A stretch of 64,000 nucleotides of DNA from Escherichia fergusonii ATCC 35469 (GCF_000026225.1 NC_011740.1:2852001-2916000), one strand, 5' to 3'. Counted from the stretch's first letter, positions 52,944 through 63,617 are shown. A program made the numbers and translations. The notes: generated by a model not told the origin, from the letters alone.

Positions 52944-55817
52944 TTACTGGTATTCGCTAATCGGTACGCAGGAGCAGAACAGGTTACGGTCGCCGTAAAC
53001 ATCATCCAGACGTTTCACCGTCGGCCAGTATTTGTCTGCCACGCCTGCCGGGAATACTGCAACTTCACGGCTGTACGGATGCGCCCACTCGGCGACCAGT
53101 TCGTTCTGAATGTGCGGCGCGTTCACCAGCGGGTTATCTTCCAGCGGCCAGACACCGGCTTTCACCTGGTCAATTTCCGCACGGATAGCCAGCATCGCGT
53201 CGATAAAGCGATCCAGTTCCACTTTGCTTTCAGATTCAGTCGGTTCAACCATCAGCGTGCCCGCCACCGGGAACGACATAGTCGGCGCGTGGAAACCGTA
53301 GTCGATCAGGCGCTTGGCAATATCCAGCTCGCTGATGCCGGTTTCTTCTTTCAACGGACGAATATCAAGAATACATTCGTGCGCCACGCGACCGTCGCGA
53401 CCGGTATACAGCACCGGGAAGGCATCCTGCAGGCGGCTGGCAATATAGTTGGCGTTGAGGATTGCCACCTGGCTTGCTTTTTTCAGCCCTTCTGCGCCCA
53501 TCATGCGGATGTACATCCAGCTAATTGGCAGAATAGAAGCGCTACCGAACGGTGCCGCAGAAACCGCGCCCTGACGGGTTAACATGCCTTCGATTTGTAC
53601 CACACTATGACCCGGAACAAACGGTGCCAGATGCGCTTTCACGCCGATCGGTCCCATACCCGGACCACCACCGCCGTGCGGAATGCAGAAAGTTTTATGC
53701 AGGTTAAGGTGCGAAACGTCCGCGCCAATAAAGCCCGGCGAAGTGATGCCAACCTGGGCGTTCATGTTCGCGCCATCAAGGTAAACCTGACCGCCGAACT
53801 GATGCACGATTTCACACACTTCACGGATCGTTTCTTCGTACACGCCGTGGGTGGAAGGATAGGTCACCATAATGCAGGAGAGATTATCGCCCGCCTGCTC
53901 CGCTTTCGCGCGCAGGTCAGTCAGATCGATGTTGCCGTTTTTATCACACGCCACAACCACCACCTGCATTCCTGCCATATGCGCGGAAGCCGGGTTAGTG
54001 CCGTGCGCAGAAGCCGGGATCAGGCAGATATCGCGATGTCCTTCGTTGCGGCTTTCATGATAATGACGAATCGCCAGCAGCCCCGCGTATTCGCCCTGAG
54101 CGCCAGAGTTCGGCTGCATACAGACGGCGTCGTAACCGGTCAGTTTCACCAGCCAGTCAGCCAGTTGGGCGATCATCTGCTGATAACCTTCGGCCTGTTC
54201 CGGCGGGCAGAACGGGTGCAGTTCGGCAAATTCCGGCCAGGTGATTGGGATCATCTCGGCGGCGGCGTTCAGTTTCATGGTGCAGGAACCCAGCGGGATC
54301 ATCGCCTGATTCAGCGCCAGATCTTTACGCTCCAGCGAGTGCATATAGCGCATCATTTCGGTTTCGCTGTGGTAGCGATTAAACACCGGATGGGTGAGAA
54401 TTTCGTCATCGCGCAGCATTGCAGGCTGAATAGAACGGCTGTCGTGAGCCACGTCTTTGTCCAGCGTGTCGATGTCCAGTCCGTGATTATCGCCCAGCAG
54501 TACGCTGAAAAGCTGCATCACGTTTTCGCGCGTGGTGGTTTCATCAAGGGTGATCCCCACTGCATTCAGAATATCGCTACGTAGGTTGATTTCAGCCGCT
54601 TCGGCACGCGCCAGCACGCCCGCTTTGTCGGCCACTTCCACACACAAAGTATCGAAATAGTGCGCATGGCGCAGCTTCTGACCTTTTTGTTGCAGACCTG
54701 CAGCCAGGATATCAGTAAGACGGTGGATGCGGTTAGCGATACGTTTCAGGCCAACCGGACCGTGATAAACGGCATACAGGCTGGCGATGTTTGCCAGCAG
54801 TACCTGGGAAGTACAAATGTTGGAGTTCGCTTTCTCACGGCGAATATGTTGCTCGCGAGTCTGCATCGCCATGCGCAGCGCAGTATTGCCCGCGGCATCT
54901 TTCGATACGCCAATAATACGGCCCGGCATTGAGCGTTTGTATTCATCTTTCGCTGCAAAGAATGCCGCATGTGGGCCACCGTAGCCCATCGGTACGCCAA
55001 AGCGTTGCGCCGAACCAAAGACAATATCCGCGCCCTGTTTGCCCGGCGCAGTTAACAGCACCAGCGCCATAATATCGGCGGCGACGCTGACCACAATTTT
55101 GCGTGATTTCAGTTCGCTGATAAGCGCGGTGTAGTCGTGAATTTCACCGGTAGTGCCGACCTGCTGTAACAGCACGCCGAAGACGTCCTGATGGTCGAGC
55201 ACTTTTTGCGCGTCATCGACAATCACTTCAAAACCAAAGGTTTCGGCACGAGTACGTACCACATCCAGCGTTTGCGGATGAACGTCAGAAGCCACGAAGA
55301 AGCGGTTGGCATTTTTCAGTTTGCTGACGCGTTTAGCCATCGCCATTGCTTCGGCGGCAGCGGTGGCTTCGTCCAGAAGAGAAGCAGAGGCCATATCCAG
55401 CCCGGTTAAATCCAGCGTTACCTGCTGGAAGTTGAGCAGTGCTTCAAGGCGGCCCTGGGAGACTTCAGGTTGATACGGAGTATACGCGGTATACCAGCCC
55501 GGATTTTCCAGCATGTTACGCAGAATAACCGGCGGTAGCTGCACGGCGGTGTAACCGATGCCGATGTAAGACGTGAAGCGTTTATTGCGACTGGCAATAG
55601 CCTTGAGTTCCGCCAGCGCGGCGTATTCGGTCGCCGGTGCGCCAACCTGCGGTGGTGTCGCAAGCTGAATATCTTTCGGCACAATCTGGCCGGTCAGCGC
55701 GTTTAACGATTGTGCGCCAACGGCATTCAGCATTTCTTGCTGTTGCGCGGCGTCCGGTCCGATATGGCGTTCAATAAAAGCGCCGCTGTTTTCAAGCTGG
55801 CTTAACGTCTGTGTCAT
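52944..55817 (-). CDS. gcvP: Glycine decarboxylase (P protein)
   Basis: A 957-residue PLP enzyme of the glycine cleavage system. PLP lysine in DVSHLNLHKTFCIPHGGGGPG (about 706). Decarboxylates glycine and passes the aminomethyl group to GcvH lipoyl. The ATG at 55817 (MTQTLSQLENSGAF) is used, the frame being open further. Last gene of gcvTHP. Confidence 0.97.
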   Translation of the reverse strand: MTQTLSQLENSGAFIERHIGPDAAQQQEMLNAVGAQSLNALTGQIVPKDIQLATPPQVGAPATEYAALAELKAIASRNKRFTSYIGIGYTAVQLPPVILRNMLENPGWYTAYTPYQPEVSQGRLEALLNFQQVTLDLTGLDMASASLLDEATAAAEAMAMAKRVSKLKNANRFFVASDVHPQTLDVVRTRAETFGFEVIVDDAQKVLDHQDVFGVLLQQVGTTGEIHDYTALISELKSRKIVVSVAADIMALVLLTAPGKQGADIVFGSAQRFGVPMGYGGPHAAFFAAKDEYKRSMPGRIIGVSKDAAGNTALRMAMQTREQHIRREKANSNICTSQVLLANIASLYAVYHGPVGLKRIANRIHRLTDILAAGLQQKGQKLRHAHYFDTLCVEVADKAGVLARAEAAEINLRSDILNAVGITLDETTTRENVMQLFSVLLGDNHGLDIDTLDKDVAHDSRSIQPAMLRDDEILTHPVFNRYHSETEMMRYMHSLERKDLALNQAMIPLGSCTMKLNAAAEMIPITWPEFAELHPFCPPEQAEGYQQMIAQLADWLVKLTGYDAVCMQPNSGAQGEYAGLLAIRHYHESRNEGHRDICLIPASAHGTNPASAHMAGMQVVVVACDKNGNIDLTDLRAKAEQAGDNLSCIMVTYPSTHGVYEETIREVCEIVHQFGGQVYLDGANMNAQVGITSPGFIGADVSHLNLHKTFCIPHGGGGPGMGPIGVKAHLAPFVPGHSVVQIEGMLTRQGAVSAAPFGSASILPISWMYIRMMGAEGLKKASQVAILNANYIASRLQDAFPVLYTGRDGRVAHECILDIRPLKEETGISELDIAKRLIDYGFHAPTMSFPVAGTLMVEPTESESKVELDRFIDAMLAIRAEIDQVKAGVWPLEDNPLVNAPHIQNELVAEWAHPYSREVAVFPAGVADKYWPTVKRLDDVYGDRNLFCSCVPISEYQ

Positions 55818-55854
55818 GAGCGATGGTTCCTGAAACGTGCAGTGAATTGTGAAC

Positions 55855-55925
55855 CTCTCTCCTTGCGAAGAGAGTGAGGGTGAGGCGTAAATGTTCCTCA
55901 CCCTGATCCTCTTCCGCAGAAGAGG
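55855..55925. repeat. Nested inverted repeats between gcvH and gcvP
   Basis: CTCTCTCCTTGCGAAGAGAG, then AGGGTGAGG...CCTCACCCT, then CCTCTTCCGCAGAAGAGG form three stem-loops within 70 bp. Likely an extragenic repeat that may act on mRNA stability between gcvH and gcvP. Confidence 0.6.
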
Positions 55926-55935
55926 AATAAAGCTG

Positions 55936-56325
55936 TTACTCGTCTTCTAACAATGCTTCGTATGCGGTCGCATCCAGCAGTGATTCCAGTTCGCTTTCAT
56001 CGCTGGCTTTTATTTTAAAGATCCAGCCGCCTGCATACGGTTCGCTGTTCACCAGTTCCGGGGAATCGCTCAGTGCGTCGTTTACCGCCACGATTTCACC
56101 GCTTACTGGCGCATAAATGTCTGACGCCGCTTTTACCGATTCGGCAACCGCGCAGTCATCGCCCGCGCTTACCGTTGCACCCACTTCCGGCAGGTCAACA
56201 AACACCATATCGCCTAACAGCTCCTGAGCGTGCTCAGTGATGCCAACAGTGTAAGTGCCGTCGGCTTCTTTACGCAGCCATTCGTGTTCTTTGCTGTATT
56301 TCAGTTCTGCTGGTACGTTGCTCAT
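55936..56325 (-). CDS. gcvH: Glycine cleavage H protein
   Basis: A 129-residue lipoyl carrier. Lipoylated Lys in [15 protein letters not shown] (about residue 65). Start ATG at 56325 ([10 protein letters not shown]); another ATG lies one codon upstream. Shuttles the aminomethyl group between GcvP and GcvT. Confidence 0.97.
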
Positions 56326-56347
56326 CAATTAATCTCCAAAAAGTAAA

Positions 56348-57442
56348 TCACGCGACGGCTTTGCCGTTACGCACAAAAACAGGTTTCGTCACTTTTACCG
56401 GCATTTCACGGTTGCGAATTTGCACAATCGCCGTTTCGCCAATACCTTCCGGTACGCGTGCCAGCGCAATGCTGTAACCCAACGTCGGGGAGAAAGTACC
56501 GCTGGTGATAATGCCTTCATGCTGATTGCCCTGCGCATCGGTAAAACGTACCGGCAGTTCATTACGCAGCACGCCTTTTTCGGTCATCACCAGACCAACC
56601 AGTTTTTCTGTGCCATGTTCACGCTGCGCTTCCAGAGCTTCACGACCGATAAAGTCACGATCAGCCGGTTCCCAGGCGATGGTCCAGCCCATGTTGGCGG
56701 CTAAAGGAGAAATAGTTTCGTCCATCTCCTGGCTATACAGATTCATACCCGCTTCCAGACGCAGCGTGTCACGAGCGCCCAGACCGCAGGGCTTAACGCC
56801 CGCTTCCACCAGCGCACGCCAGAAATCCGCCGCTTTTTCATTGGGCAGCGCAATTTCATAGCCCGCTTCACCGGTATAACCGGTGGTGGCAATAAACAGA
56901 TCGCCCGCCTGCACGCCAAAGAAGGGTTTCATCCCTTCCACCGCCTGACGCTGAGCATCATTAAACAGTGTGGCAGCTTTTGCCTGCGCATTCGGCCCTT
57001 GTACGGCAATCATGGAAAGGTCATCACGAACGGTAATTTCGATACCGAAGGGTTCAGCGTGTTGGGTAATCCAGGAGAGGTCTTTTTCGCGGGTGGCGGA
57101 GTTAACAACGAGGCGGAAGAAATCTTCAGTAAAGTAGTAAACGATGAGATCATCTATCACACCGCCAGAGGCATTCAACATCCCCGAGTAAAGGGCTTTG
57201 CCGCTTTTGGTGAGCTTCGCCACATCGTTCGCCAGCAGATAACGCAGAAACTCCCGGGTGCGACTGCCGCGAAGATCGACGATGGTCATATGTGACACAT
57301 CAAACATTCCGGCATCGGTACGTACCGCATGATGTTCGTCGATTTGCGAACCGTAATGCAGCGGCATCATCCAGCCGTGGAAATCCACCATGCGAGCGCC
57401 GCAAAGCGTGTGTTGTTCGTACAAAGGAGTCTGTTGTGCCAT
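56348..57442 (-). CDS. gcvT: Aminomethyltransferase (T protein)
   Basis: A 364-residue folate enzyme releasing ammonia and forming 5,10-methylene-THF. Conserved [14 protein letters not shown] near residue 46, [10 protein letters not shown] near 195 and the Asp in that first block. First gene of the operon. Confidence 0.97.
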
Positions 57443-57821
57443 CTTGTCCTCATTGAATAAGCGGGGCTGACAACTTTTTCATGGTGAAATTATCACCACG
57501 AAACCCAGCATCGGAGCCACTCCCGGTCTCCAACGCAATCGTTCTCTTTTCCCTGAACTTACCACCGAAACAGACTGTTAACCATAAGGTAAAATTGAAC
57601 ATCACATTAGCTTATGGTTAAAAAACGCCAAAATCGCAACAGAATAAAAAACCAAAAAATTAACCATTCTCTATACAAAGATAATTAGATGAGAAAGTTA
57701 ATTTGAATAAGACAACATTAAGAACTGAAAAAATGTCAAAAAACACCAAATCAAAAATTCGTGGCATTAGAAAATATAATGCGAAATCGCAGGTGAAATT
57801 AGTTTATTTCAAATGAGGAAA
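57443..57821 (-). promoter_or_regulatory. gcvTHP control region
   Basis: A 379-bp gene-free region, very AT-rich from 57590 to 57790, as needed for Lrp-dependent looping together with GcvA binding known in K-12. A PurR-like site is at 57532-57547. No gene is seen. Confidence 0.75.
57532..57547 (-). promoter_or_regulatory. PurR site of gcvTHP
   Basis: On the minus strand AGAGAACGATTGCGTT, matching the PurR consensus and placed about 90 bp upstream of gcvT near the expected transcription start, as in K-12 where PurR represses the operon. Confidence 0.7.
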
Positions 57822-57847
57822 ATCTCCCGGCGAAAAAACCGGGAGAT
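57822..57847 (-). terminator. ubiI operon terminator
   Basis: ATCTCCCGG/CCGGGAGAT nine-bp stem with an 8-nt loop, then GATTTTCC on the minus strand; 43 bp behind ubiI. Confidence 0.8.
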
Positions 57848-57889
57848 GAAAGTGTGATGGGTATCAAATAAACAGCAGAAGAGAAATTT

Positions 57890-59092
57890 TTAGCGCAGCC
57901 ATTCAGGCAAATCGTTTAATCCCATTGCCTGACGGATAAGTTGTGGTTTAACGCCAGGAAGCGTGTCGGCCAGTTTCAGACCAATATCACGCAGCAGTTT
58001 TTTCGCCGGATTAGCCCCGGAAAACAGATCGCGGAATCCCTGCATACCTGCCAGCATCAGCGCCGCACTGTGCTTGCGGCTACGCTCATAGCGACGCAGG
58101 TAAATGTACTGCCCGATGTCTTTACCCTGACGATGCAACCGTTTCAGTTCAGCAATCAGCTCTGCAGCATCCATAAAGCCGAGATTCACCCCCTGCCCCG
58201 CCAACGGGTGAATGGTATGCGCGGCGTCGCCCACCAGCGCCAGACGGTGCGCGGCAAACTGGCGCGCATAACGCCCAGTCAGCGGGAACACCAGGCGTTC
58301 ACTCTCAACCTTGCATAAGCCCAGGCGATTATCAAAAGCGATATTTAACTCGCGATTAAATTCGTCTTCGCCTGCCTGCTGCATCCGCTGTGCTTCCTCT
58401 GGGAACAGTGACCAGACAATTGAGCAAAGATGCGGATCGCTAAGCGGCAAAAAGGCCAGAATGCCTCCGCCATGGAAAACCTGTCGCGCCACCGCATCAT
58501 GCGGTTCTTCCGTGCGAATGGTCGCCACCAGCGCGTGATGCTGATAATCCCAGAAAGTCAGCGGAATATCGGCTTTGTTGCGCAACCAGGAATTAGCGCC
58601 GTCTGCGCCAATTACCAGACGCGCCGTTAACATACTGCCGTCTTTCAGCGTCAGGAAGGTTTCGTTCTCTCCCCAGGCGACCTGCTGTAATTCTGCAGGG
58701 GCTAACAGGCTGATATCTGACGACTGCTGTGCTTTGTTCCACAGCGCGTAGTGAATGACTGAATTTTCAACGATATGCCCAAGATGGCTATAGCCCATGC
58801 TTTGATCGTCAAACGAAATGTGACCAAAACTGTCTTTGTCCCACACTTCCATGCCGTGATAGCAACTGGCCCTGCGGGAGAGGATCTCCTGCCAGACGCC
58901 AAGACGGGAGAGTAATTTTTCGCTGGCGGCATTGATAGCCGAAACGCGCAGTTGTGGTGGTGCATCCGCCGCCAGAGGTTCCGGTACGCGCTGCTCCAGT
59001 ACGGCAACGCGTAAGCCGCTCCCCTGTAAGCCGCAGGCAACCGCCAGCCCCACCATGCCGCCGCCAACAATGGCTACATCAACACTTTGCAT
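57890..59092 (-). CDS. ubiI: Ubiquinone C5-hydroxylase UbiI (VisC)
   Basis: A 400-residue FAD monooxygenase of ubiquinone synthesis. FAD motif VDVAIVGGGMVGLAVACGL, DG motif VIGADGANSWLR and GD motif ALVGDAAHTIHPLAGQG are intact. Follows ubiH by 22 bp in the ygfB-pepP-ubiH-ubiI operon. Confidence 0.96.
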   Translation of the reverse strand: MQSVDVAIVGGGMVGLAVACGLQGSGLRVAVLEQRVPEPLAADAPPQLRVSAINAASEKLLSRLGVWQEILSRRASCYHGMEVWDKDSFGHISFDDQSMGYSHLGHIVENSVIHYALWNKAQQSSDISLLAPAELQQVAWGENETFLTLKDGSMLTARLVIGADGANSWLRNKADIPLTFWDYQHHALVATIRTEEPHDAVARQVFHGGGILAFLPLSDPHLCSIVWSLFPEEAQRMQQAGEDEFNRELNIAFDNRLGLCKVESERLVFPLTGRYARQFAAHRLALVGDAAHTIHPLAGQGVNLGFMDAAELIAELKRLHRQGKDIGQYIYLRRYERSRKHSAALMLAGMQGFRDLFSGANPAKKLLRDIGLKLADTLPGVKPQLIRQAMGLNDLPEWLR

Positions 59093-59114
59093 TGTTTATT
59101 CCTTAAAACCGCCT

Positions 59115-60293
59115 TCAACGCGCCACCCAACCGAGGGTGCGCTGCGCCAGCACATCGCGTGCCGGAGTGAATAATTCCATTGCCATCAGCCCGATGTTGC
59201 GCCCGACAACCAGCGGCGTCCAACGGTTGGCAAAAAGATGTACAAGGCTGTCCGTGACGCCGATGGTTGCTTCTCGATCGCTCTGTCGACGCTGCTGATA
59301 ACGGCACAAGACGCCGTAATCACCTATGTCTTCTCCGCGCTCTTGCGCCTGAGTCAGGGTTTCCGCAAGGCTCATCACATCTCGCATACCGAGGTTGAAC
59401 CCTTGCCCGGCAATCGGGTGCAGAGTTTGCGCCGCATTGCCCACCAGCACGGTACGATGGGTAACAGGTCTGGCGGCGCGGGTTAACGCCAGCGGGTAAG
59501 CACTGCGTTTACCAGCGTGGGTAATTTTCCCAAGTCGCCAACCAAAGGCCGACTGGAGTTCACGGCAAAACGTCTCGTCGCTCCACGACAGCACCTCTTC
59601 GCGCCGTTCCAGTGGATGGCACCAGACCAGCGAACAGCGTCCGTCAGACATCGGCAACATCGCCAACGGGCCATATTGTGTGAAACGCTCAAACGCCCGG
59701 CCTTCGTGCGCAACGGAAGTCGCAACGTTCGCAATCACGGCCAGTTGTTCGTAAGGCTCCTGCTGCCAGTCAACACCGCACGCGGTGGCTAACGCGGAAT
59801 GGGTGCCATCAGCAGCGACCAGCACACGGCCCGTCAGCGTCTTGCCACTCTCCAGTGTCACTTCAACGTGACTCTGAGTACGGGCAACGTTAGCCACGCG
59901 ATCCGGACAATGCAGCGTTACGCCAGGCGCTTTGCGCAATAGCGCAAACAGCCGTTGCCCGACATTATGCAATTCGACAACCTGCCCCAGCGCCGCCAGT
60001 TGATAATCTTCTGCGGCGAGGGTGACGAATCCGGCATGACCACGATCGCTGACATGAACGGTAGTGATGGCGGTTGCGCAATCTGCCAGAGATTGCCAGA
60101 CGCCGATGCGCACCAGTTGCTGACAGGTGCCCGCCGCCAGCGCAATAGCCCGTCCATCAAAGCCCGGATGAGCATGAGACTCTGGCGCGGTCGCTTCAAT
60201 CAAATGTACCGGCAGCGCCCCGTGACTTAACTGGGAAATAGCCAGCGCCAGCGTCGCGCCCGCCATGCCGCCACCGACGATGATTACGCTCAT
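59115..60293 (-). CDS. ubiH: Ubiquinone C1-hydroxylase UbiH
   Basis: A 392-residue FAD monooxygenase, paralogue of UbiI. VIIVGGGMAGATLALAIS, VAADGTHSALA and VLVGNAAQTLHPIAGQG are the FAD motifs. Works in the Ubi metabolon. Overlaps pepP by 4 bp. Confidence 0.96.
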   Translation of the reverse strand: MSVIIVGGGMAGATLALAISQLSHGALPVHLIEATAPESHAHPGFDGRAIALAAGTCQQLVRIGVWQSLADCATAITTVHVSDRGHAGFVTLAAEDYQLAALGQVVELHNVGQRLFALLRKAPGVTLHCPDRVANVARTQSHVEVTLESGKTLTGRVLVAADGTHSALATACGVDWQQEPYEQLAVIANVATSVAHEGRAFERFTQYGPLAMLPMSDGRCSLVWCHPLERREEVLSWSDETFCRELQSAFGWRLGKITHAGKRSAYPLALTRAARPVTHRTVLVGNAAQTLHPIAGQGFNLGMRDVMSLAETLTQAQERGEDIGDYGVLCRYQQRRQSDREATIGVTDSLVHLFANRWTPLVVGRNIGLMAMELFTPARDVLAQRTLGWVAR

Positions 60294-61615
60294 TGCTTTC
60301 TCGCAGCTGCCATCAACGCTTCAATTTCTTCCGGCTTTTTCACCACGCTGGCGGTGAGGTTTTCATTGCCGGTTTCGGTAATCACAATGTCGTCTTCGAT
60401 ACGAATGCCGATACCGCGATATTGTTCTGGTACATCCGCATCCGGCGCAATATACAGCCCCGGCTCTACGGTCAGTACCATGCCCGGTTCCAGAATGCGC
60501 GAGCGATCCTGACCATAAATGCCAACATCATGGACATCCAGTCCTAACCAGTGGCTAAGGCCATGCATAAAGAAAGGACGATGGGCGTTTTGGGCGATCA
60601 GTTCTTCAACATCACCTTTCAGGATGCCGAGTTTTACCAGGCCGCTAACCATGATGCGCACCACTTCACCGGTGACTTCCTGAATGGACGTTCCCGGACG
60701 ATACAGGCGCAGGCTGGTTTCAAGAGACTCCAGCACAATGTCGTAGATTTCACGCTGAGCCTGAGTGAATTTACCGTTAACCGGGAAGGTGCGGGTAATA
60801 TCGCCAGCGTAACCTTTGTATTCACAACCAGCATCAATCAGCACCAGGTCGCCGTCGCGCATTTCACACTCGTTTTCGGTGTAATGCAGAATGCAGCCGT
60901 TTTCACCGCTGCCAACAATGGTGTTATAGGAAGGGTAACGCGCACCGTGGCGGTTAAATTCGTGGTGAATTTCGCCTTCCAGATGGTACTCGAACATCCC
61001 CGGACGGCATTTTTCCATCGCCCGGGTATGCGCCAGGGCAGTGATTTCACCCGCGCGGCGAAGTACGGCAATCTCTTCCGGCGATTTGAACAGGCGCATT
61101 TCATGAACACCAGGACGCCAGTCGATCATCGTTGCTGGCGCGGTGAGATTTTGTCGCGAGCCTTTACGCAGCTTTTCCAGCGCGCTGTTCACGATTTCAT
61201 CAGCATAGGCATATTCGCCCTGAGCGTGGTAAACCACATCCAGACCATTAAGCAGTTGATAAAGTTGCTGATTGATTTCACTGAACGCCAGTGCGCGGTC
61301 AACGCCCAGTTTCTCTGGCGCGGCATCCTGACCTAAACGACGGCCAAACCAGATCTCCGCCGTCAGGTCGCGCACGCGGTTAAACAAAACGCTGTGGTTA
61401 TGAGTGTCATCACTTTTAATCAGCACCAGCACCGCTTCCGGTTCGTTAAAGCCGGTGAAGTACCAGAAGTCGCTGTTCTGACGATAGGGGTATTCGCTGT
61501 CGGCGCTACGGGTCACTTCTGGTGCCGCGAAAATCAGCGCGGCGCTGCCGGGTTGCATTTGCTCTACCAGGGCCTGACGGCGACGCTGAAATTCTTGCCG
61601 GGATATCTCACTCAT
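60290..61615 (-). CDS. pepP: Xaa-Pro aminopeptidase P
   Basis: A 441-residue M24 metallopeptidase removing N-terminal residues before proline. Mn ligands Asp in LIDAGCEYKGYAGDITRTFP (about 261 and 272), His in FFMHGLSHWLGLDVHDVG (about 355) and Glu in VLTVEPGLY and GIRIEDD. ATG at 61615 (MSEISRQEFQRRRQ) gives the K-12 length; the frame continues upstream to 61828. Confidence 0.96.
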   Translation of the reverse strand: MSEISRQEFQRRRQALVEQMQPGSAALIFAAPEVTRSADSEYPYRQNSDFWYFTGFNEPEAVLVLIKSDDTHNHSVLFNRVRDLTAEIWFGRRLGQDAAPEKLGVDRALAFSEINQQLYQLLNGLDVVYHAQGEYAYADEIVNSALEKLRKGSRQNLTAPATMIDWRPGVHEMRLFKSPEEIAVLRRAGEITALAHTRAMEKCRPGMFEYHLEGEIHHEFNRHGARYPSYNTIVGSGENGCILHYTENECEMRDGDLVLIDAGCEYKGYAGDITRTFPVNGKFTQAQREIYDIVLESLETSLRLYRPGTSIQEVTGEVVRIMVSGLVKLGILKGDVEELIAQNAHRPFFMHGLSHWLGLDVHDVGIYGQDRSRILEPGMVLTVEPGLYIAPDADVPEQYRGIGIRIEDDIVITETGNENLTASVVKKPEEIEALMAAARKQ

Positions 61616-61640
61616 AACACTCTCCTTACGTTTTTTGTTT

Positions 61641-62219
61641 TTAGTGTAGAGTCGGTTTTTGTACTTCTGGCGCGGTCGGTTGCGGATGAGTAAAGGTGTC
61701 GTGGCATAACAGCGCGGCAACACGGACGTACTCGATGATCTCTTCAAGCGACATTTCCAGCTCTTCCTGATCTTCGTCTTCGTCGTAGCCCAGCTGCGCG
61801 ATGTTACGCAGATCGTCGATAGCTTCACCGGTTTCGCCGGTCACTTTGTCCAGCTTCGGTTGCGTAACGCCAAGACCAAGCAGGAAGTGATTGACCCAAC
61901 CTGCCAGCGCATCAGCACGATCGAAAACACTGACATCATCGCCATCAGGCAGATAAAGCTGAAAAAGGAAACCGTCATCCTGCAGGGCATCGCTGGTAGC
62001 AGAGTGCATTTTGCGCAATGCCTGTGCCAGCTCATGACCGAAAGCCATGCCTTCGTTCGTCAGGTCGTGAAGCAGCGGCAGCCATGAGCTGTCATCGTTA
62101 CCACCACATATCATCCCACTGATTAAACCATGCATCTCAGCAGGGGTCAGACCCGTCCCTTGTTGGTTCAGATACTGGTTCATTTCGTTGTAACCAGGCA
62201 TTTCGTTCTGTATAGACAT
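61641..62219 (-). CDS. ygfB: YgfB, UPF0149 family protein
   Basis: A 192-residue, mostly helical acidic protein of the UPF0149 family ([17 protein letters not shown] motif near residue 24). First gene of the operon to ubiI. Role in E. coli unclear; the Pseudomonas homologue modulates gene expression. ATG at 62219 is used; another lies two codons up. Confidence 0.92.
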
Positions 62220-62386
62220 AAGCATTCGTCGTCAAAGGGAGGAATATTCATGATATGCTACCACTTTGGGCCCTGGTGGACCAGAAAAGGGCTTGTCTCT
62301 TCTCATCAGGGTAGCTATAGTGTCGCCCCTTCGCAGACCATGGGTCTAAAGACGAAGGCAGCGCAGTCAATCAGCAGGAAGGTGGC

Positions 62387-62716
62387 ATGTCTGCACAACC
62401 CGTCGATATCCAAATTTTTGGCCGTTCACTGCGTGTGAACTGCCCGCCTGACCAAAGGGATGCGTTGAATCAGGCAGCGGACGATCTGAACCAACGGTTG
62501 CAAGATCTGAAAGAACGCACTAGAGTCACAAATACTGAACAGTTGGTCTTCATTGCCGCATTGAATATCAGCTATGAGTTAGCGCAAGAAAAAGCGAAGA
62601 CTCGTGACTACGCGGCAAGTATGGAACAGCGTATTCGGATGCTGCAGCAGACCATAGAACAAGCGTTACTTGAACAAGGTCGCATCACCGAAAAAACTAA
62701 CCAAAACTTTGAATGA
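62387..62716 (+). CDS. zapA: Cell division protein ZapA
   Basis: A 109-residue FtsZ-bundling protein: N-terminal globular part ([26 protein letters not shown]) and a long coiled coil ([19 protein letters not shown]). Stabilises the Z ring. GGAGG-like GAAGGTGG precedes the start. Confidence 0.95.
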
Positions 62717-62757
62717 CACTTTTCGGTTTACTGTGGTAGAGTAACCGTGAAGACAAA

Positions 62758-62941
62758 ATTTCTCTGAGATGTTCGCAAGCGGGCCAGTCCCCTGAGCCGA
62801 TATTTCATACCACAAGAATGTGGCGCTCCGCGGTTGGTGAGCATGCTCGGTCCGTCCGAGAAGCCTTAAAACTGTGACGACACATTCACCTTGAACCAAG
62901 GGTTCAAGGGTTACAGCCTGCGGCGGCATCTCGGAGATTCC
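62758..62941 (+). ncRNA. ssrS: 6S RNA
   Basis: About 184 nt from ATTTCTCTGAGATG to GGCATCTCGGAGATTC, whose ends pair to form the closing stem of the extended hairpin that mimics an open promoter and sequesters sigma-70 RNA polymerase in stationary phase. Located between zapA and fau as in K-12, and processed from the ssrS-fau transcript. Confidence 0.96.
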
Positions 62942-62961
62942 CTTCTTATCTGGCACCAGCC

Positions 62962-63558
62962 ATGACGCAACTACCTGAACTCCCGCTTTCCCGACAAGAA
63001 ATCCGCAAAATGATTCGCCAGCGTCGCCGTGCGTTAACGCCACAGCAACAGCTTGATATGGGCCAACAGGCCGCCGCGCGAATGATGAGTTACCCCCCGG
63101 TGGTAATGGCGCATACGGTCGCTGTATTCCTCTCTTTTGATGGCGAACTCGACACCCAGCCGCTCATAGAACAACTCTGGCGCGCCGGTAAGCGCGTGTA
63201 TCTTCCCGTTTTGCATCCCTTTAGTGCCGGTAATTTGCTGTTCCTGAATTACCATCCGCAAAGTGAACTAGTAATGAACAGGTTGAAGATCCATGAGCCA
63301 AAACTGGATGTGCGTGACGTTCTTCCTCTTTCTCGATTAGACGTGTTGATCACACCGCTGGTCGCCTTTGATGAGTACGGTCAGCGCCTGGGAATGGGCG
63401 GTGGTTTTTATGATCGGACCTTACAAAACTGGCAGCACTATAAAATGCAACCGGTGGGTTATGCGCATGATTGTCAGTTGGTGGAAAAACTCCCCGTTGA
63501 AGAGTGGGATATTCCACTTCCTGCGGTAGTTACGCCGTCGAAAGTCTGGGAGTGGTAA
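62962..63558 (+). CDS. fau: 5-formyltetrahydrofolate cyclo-ligase
   Basis: A 198-residue enzyme that converts 5-formyl-THF to 5,10-methenyl-THF with ATP. Basic start IRKMIRQRRRAL and nucleotide-binding RLGMGGGFYDRTL (about 144-156) are conserved. Co-transcribed with 6S RNA. An internal ATG 16 codons in (MIRQRRR) is the older annotated start. Confidence 0.93.
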   Translation: MTQLPELPLSRQEIRKMIRQRRRALTPQQQLDMGQQAAARMMSYPPVVMAHTVAVFLSFDGELDTQPLIEQLWRAGKRVYLPVLHPFSAGNLLFLNYHPQSELVMNRLKIHEPKLDVRDVLPLSRLDVLITPLVAFDEYGQRLGMGGGFYDRTLQNWQHYKMQPVGYAHDCQLVEKLPVEEWDIPLPAVVTPSKVWEW

Positions 63559-63581
63559 GGGCGATACACCCGCATCGCCCT
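63558..63581 (+). terminator. fau terminator
   Basis: AGGGCGAT/ATCGCCCT stem with an 8-nt loop directly at the fau stop, then GATT; T-run weak. Confidence 0.65.
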
Positions 63582-63617
63582 GATTGACATCGTTGATTCT
63601 TTAACCTAATTTAGTGA

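Noticed and set aside
53595..54584. 329-codon open frame antisense to gcvP
   Set aside because: Shadow of a strongly biased gene, rich in His/Arg with no recognisable domain or start signal.
60551..61336. 261-codon open frame antisense to pepP
   Set aside because: Shadow frame; the pepP reading has full catalytic motifs.
61616..61828. 71-codon N-terminal extension of pepP
   Set aside because: The extension overlaps ygfB and is not part of the family; the ATG at 61615 gives the standard length.
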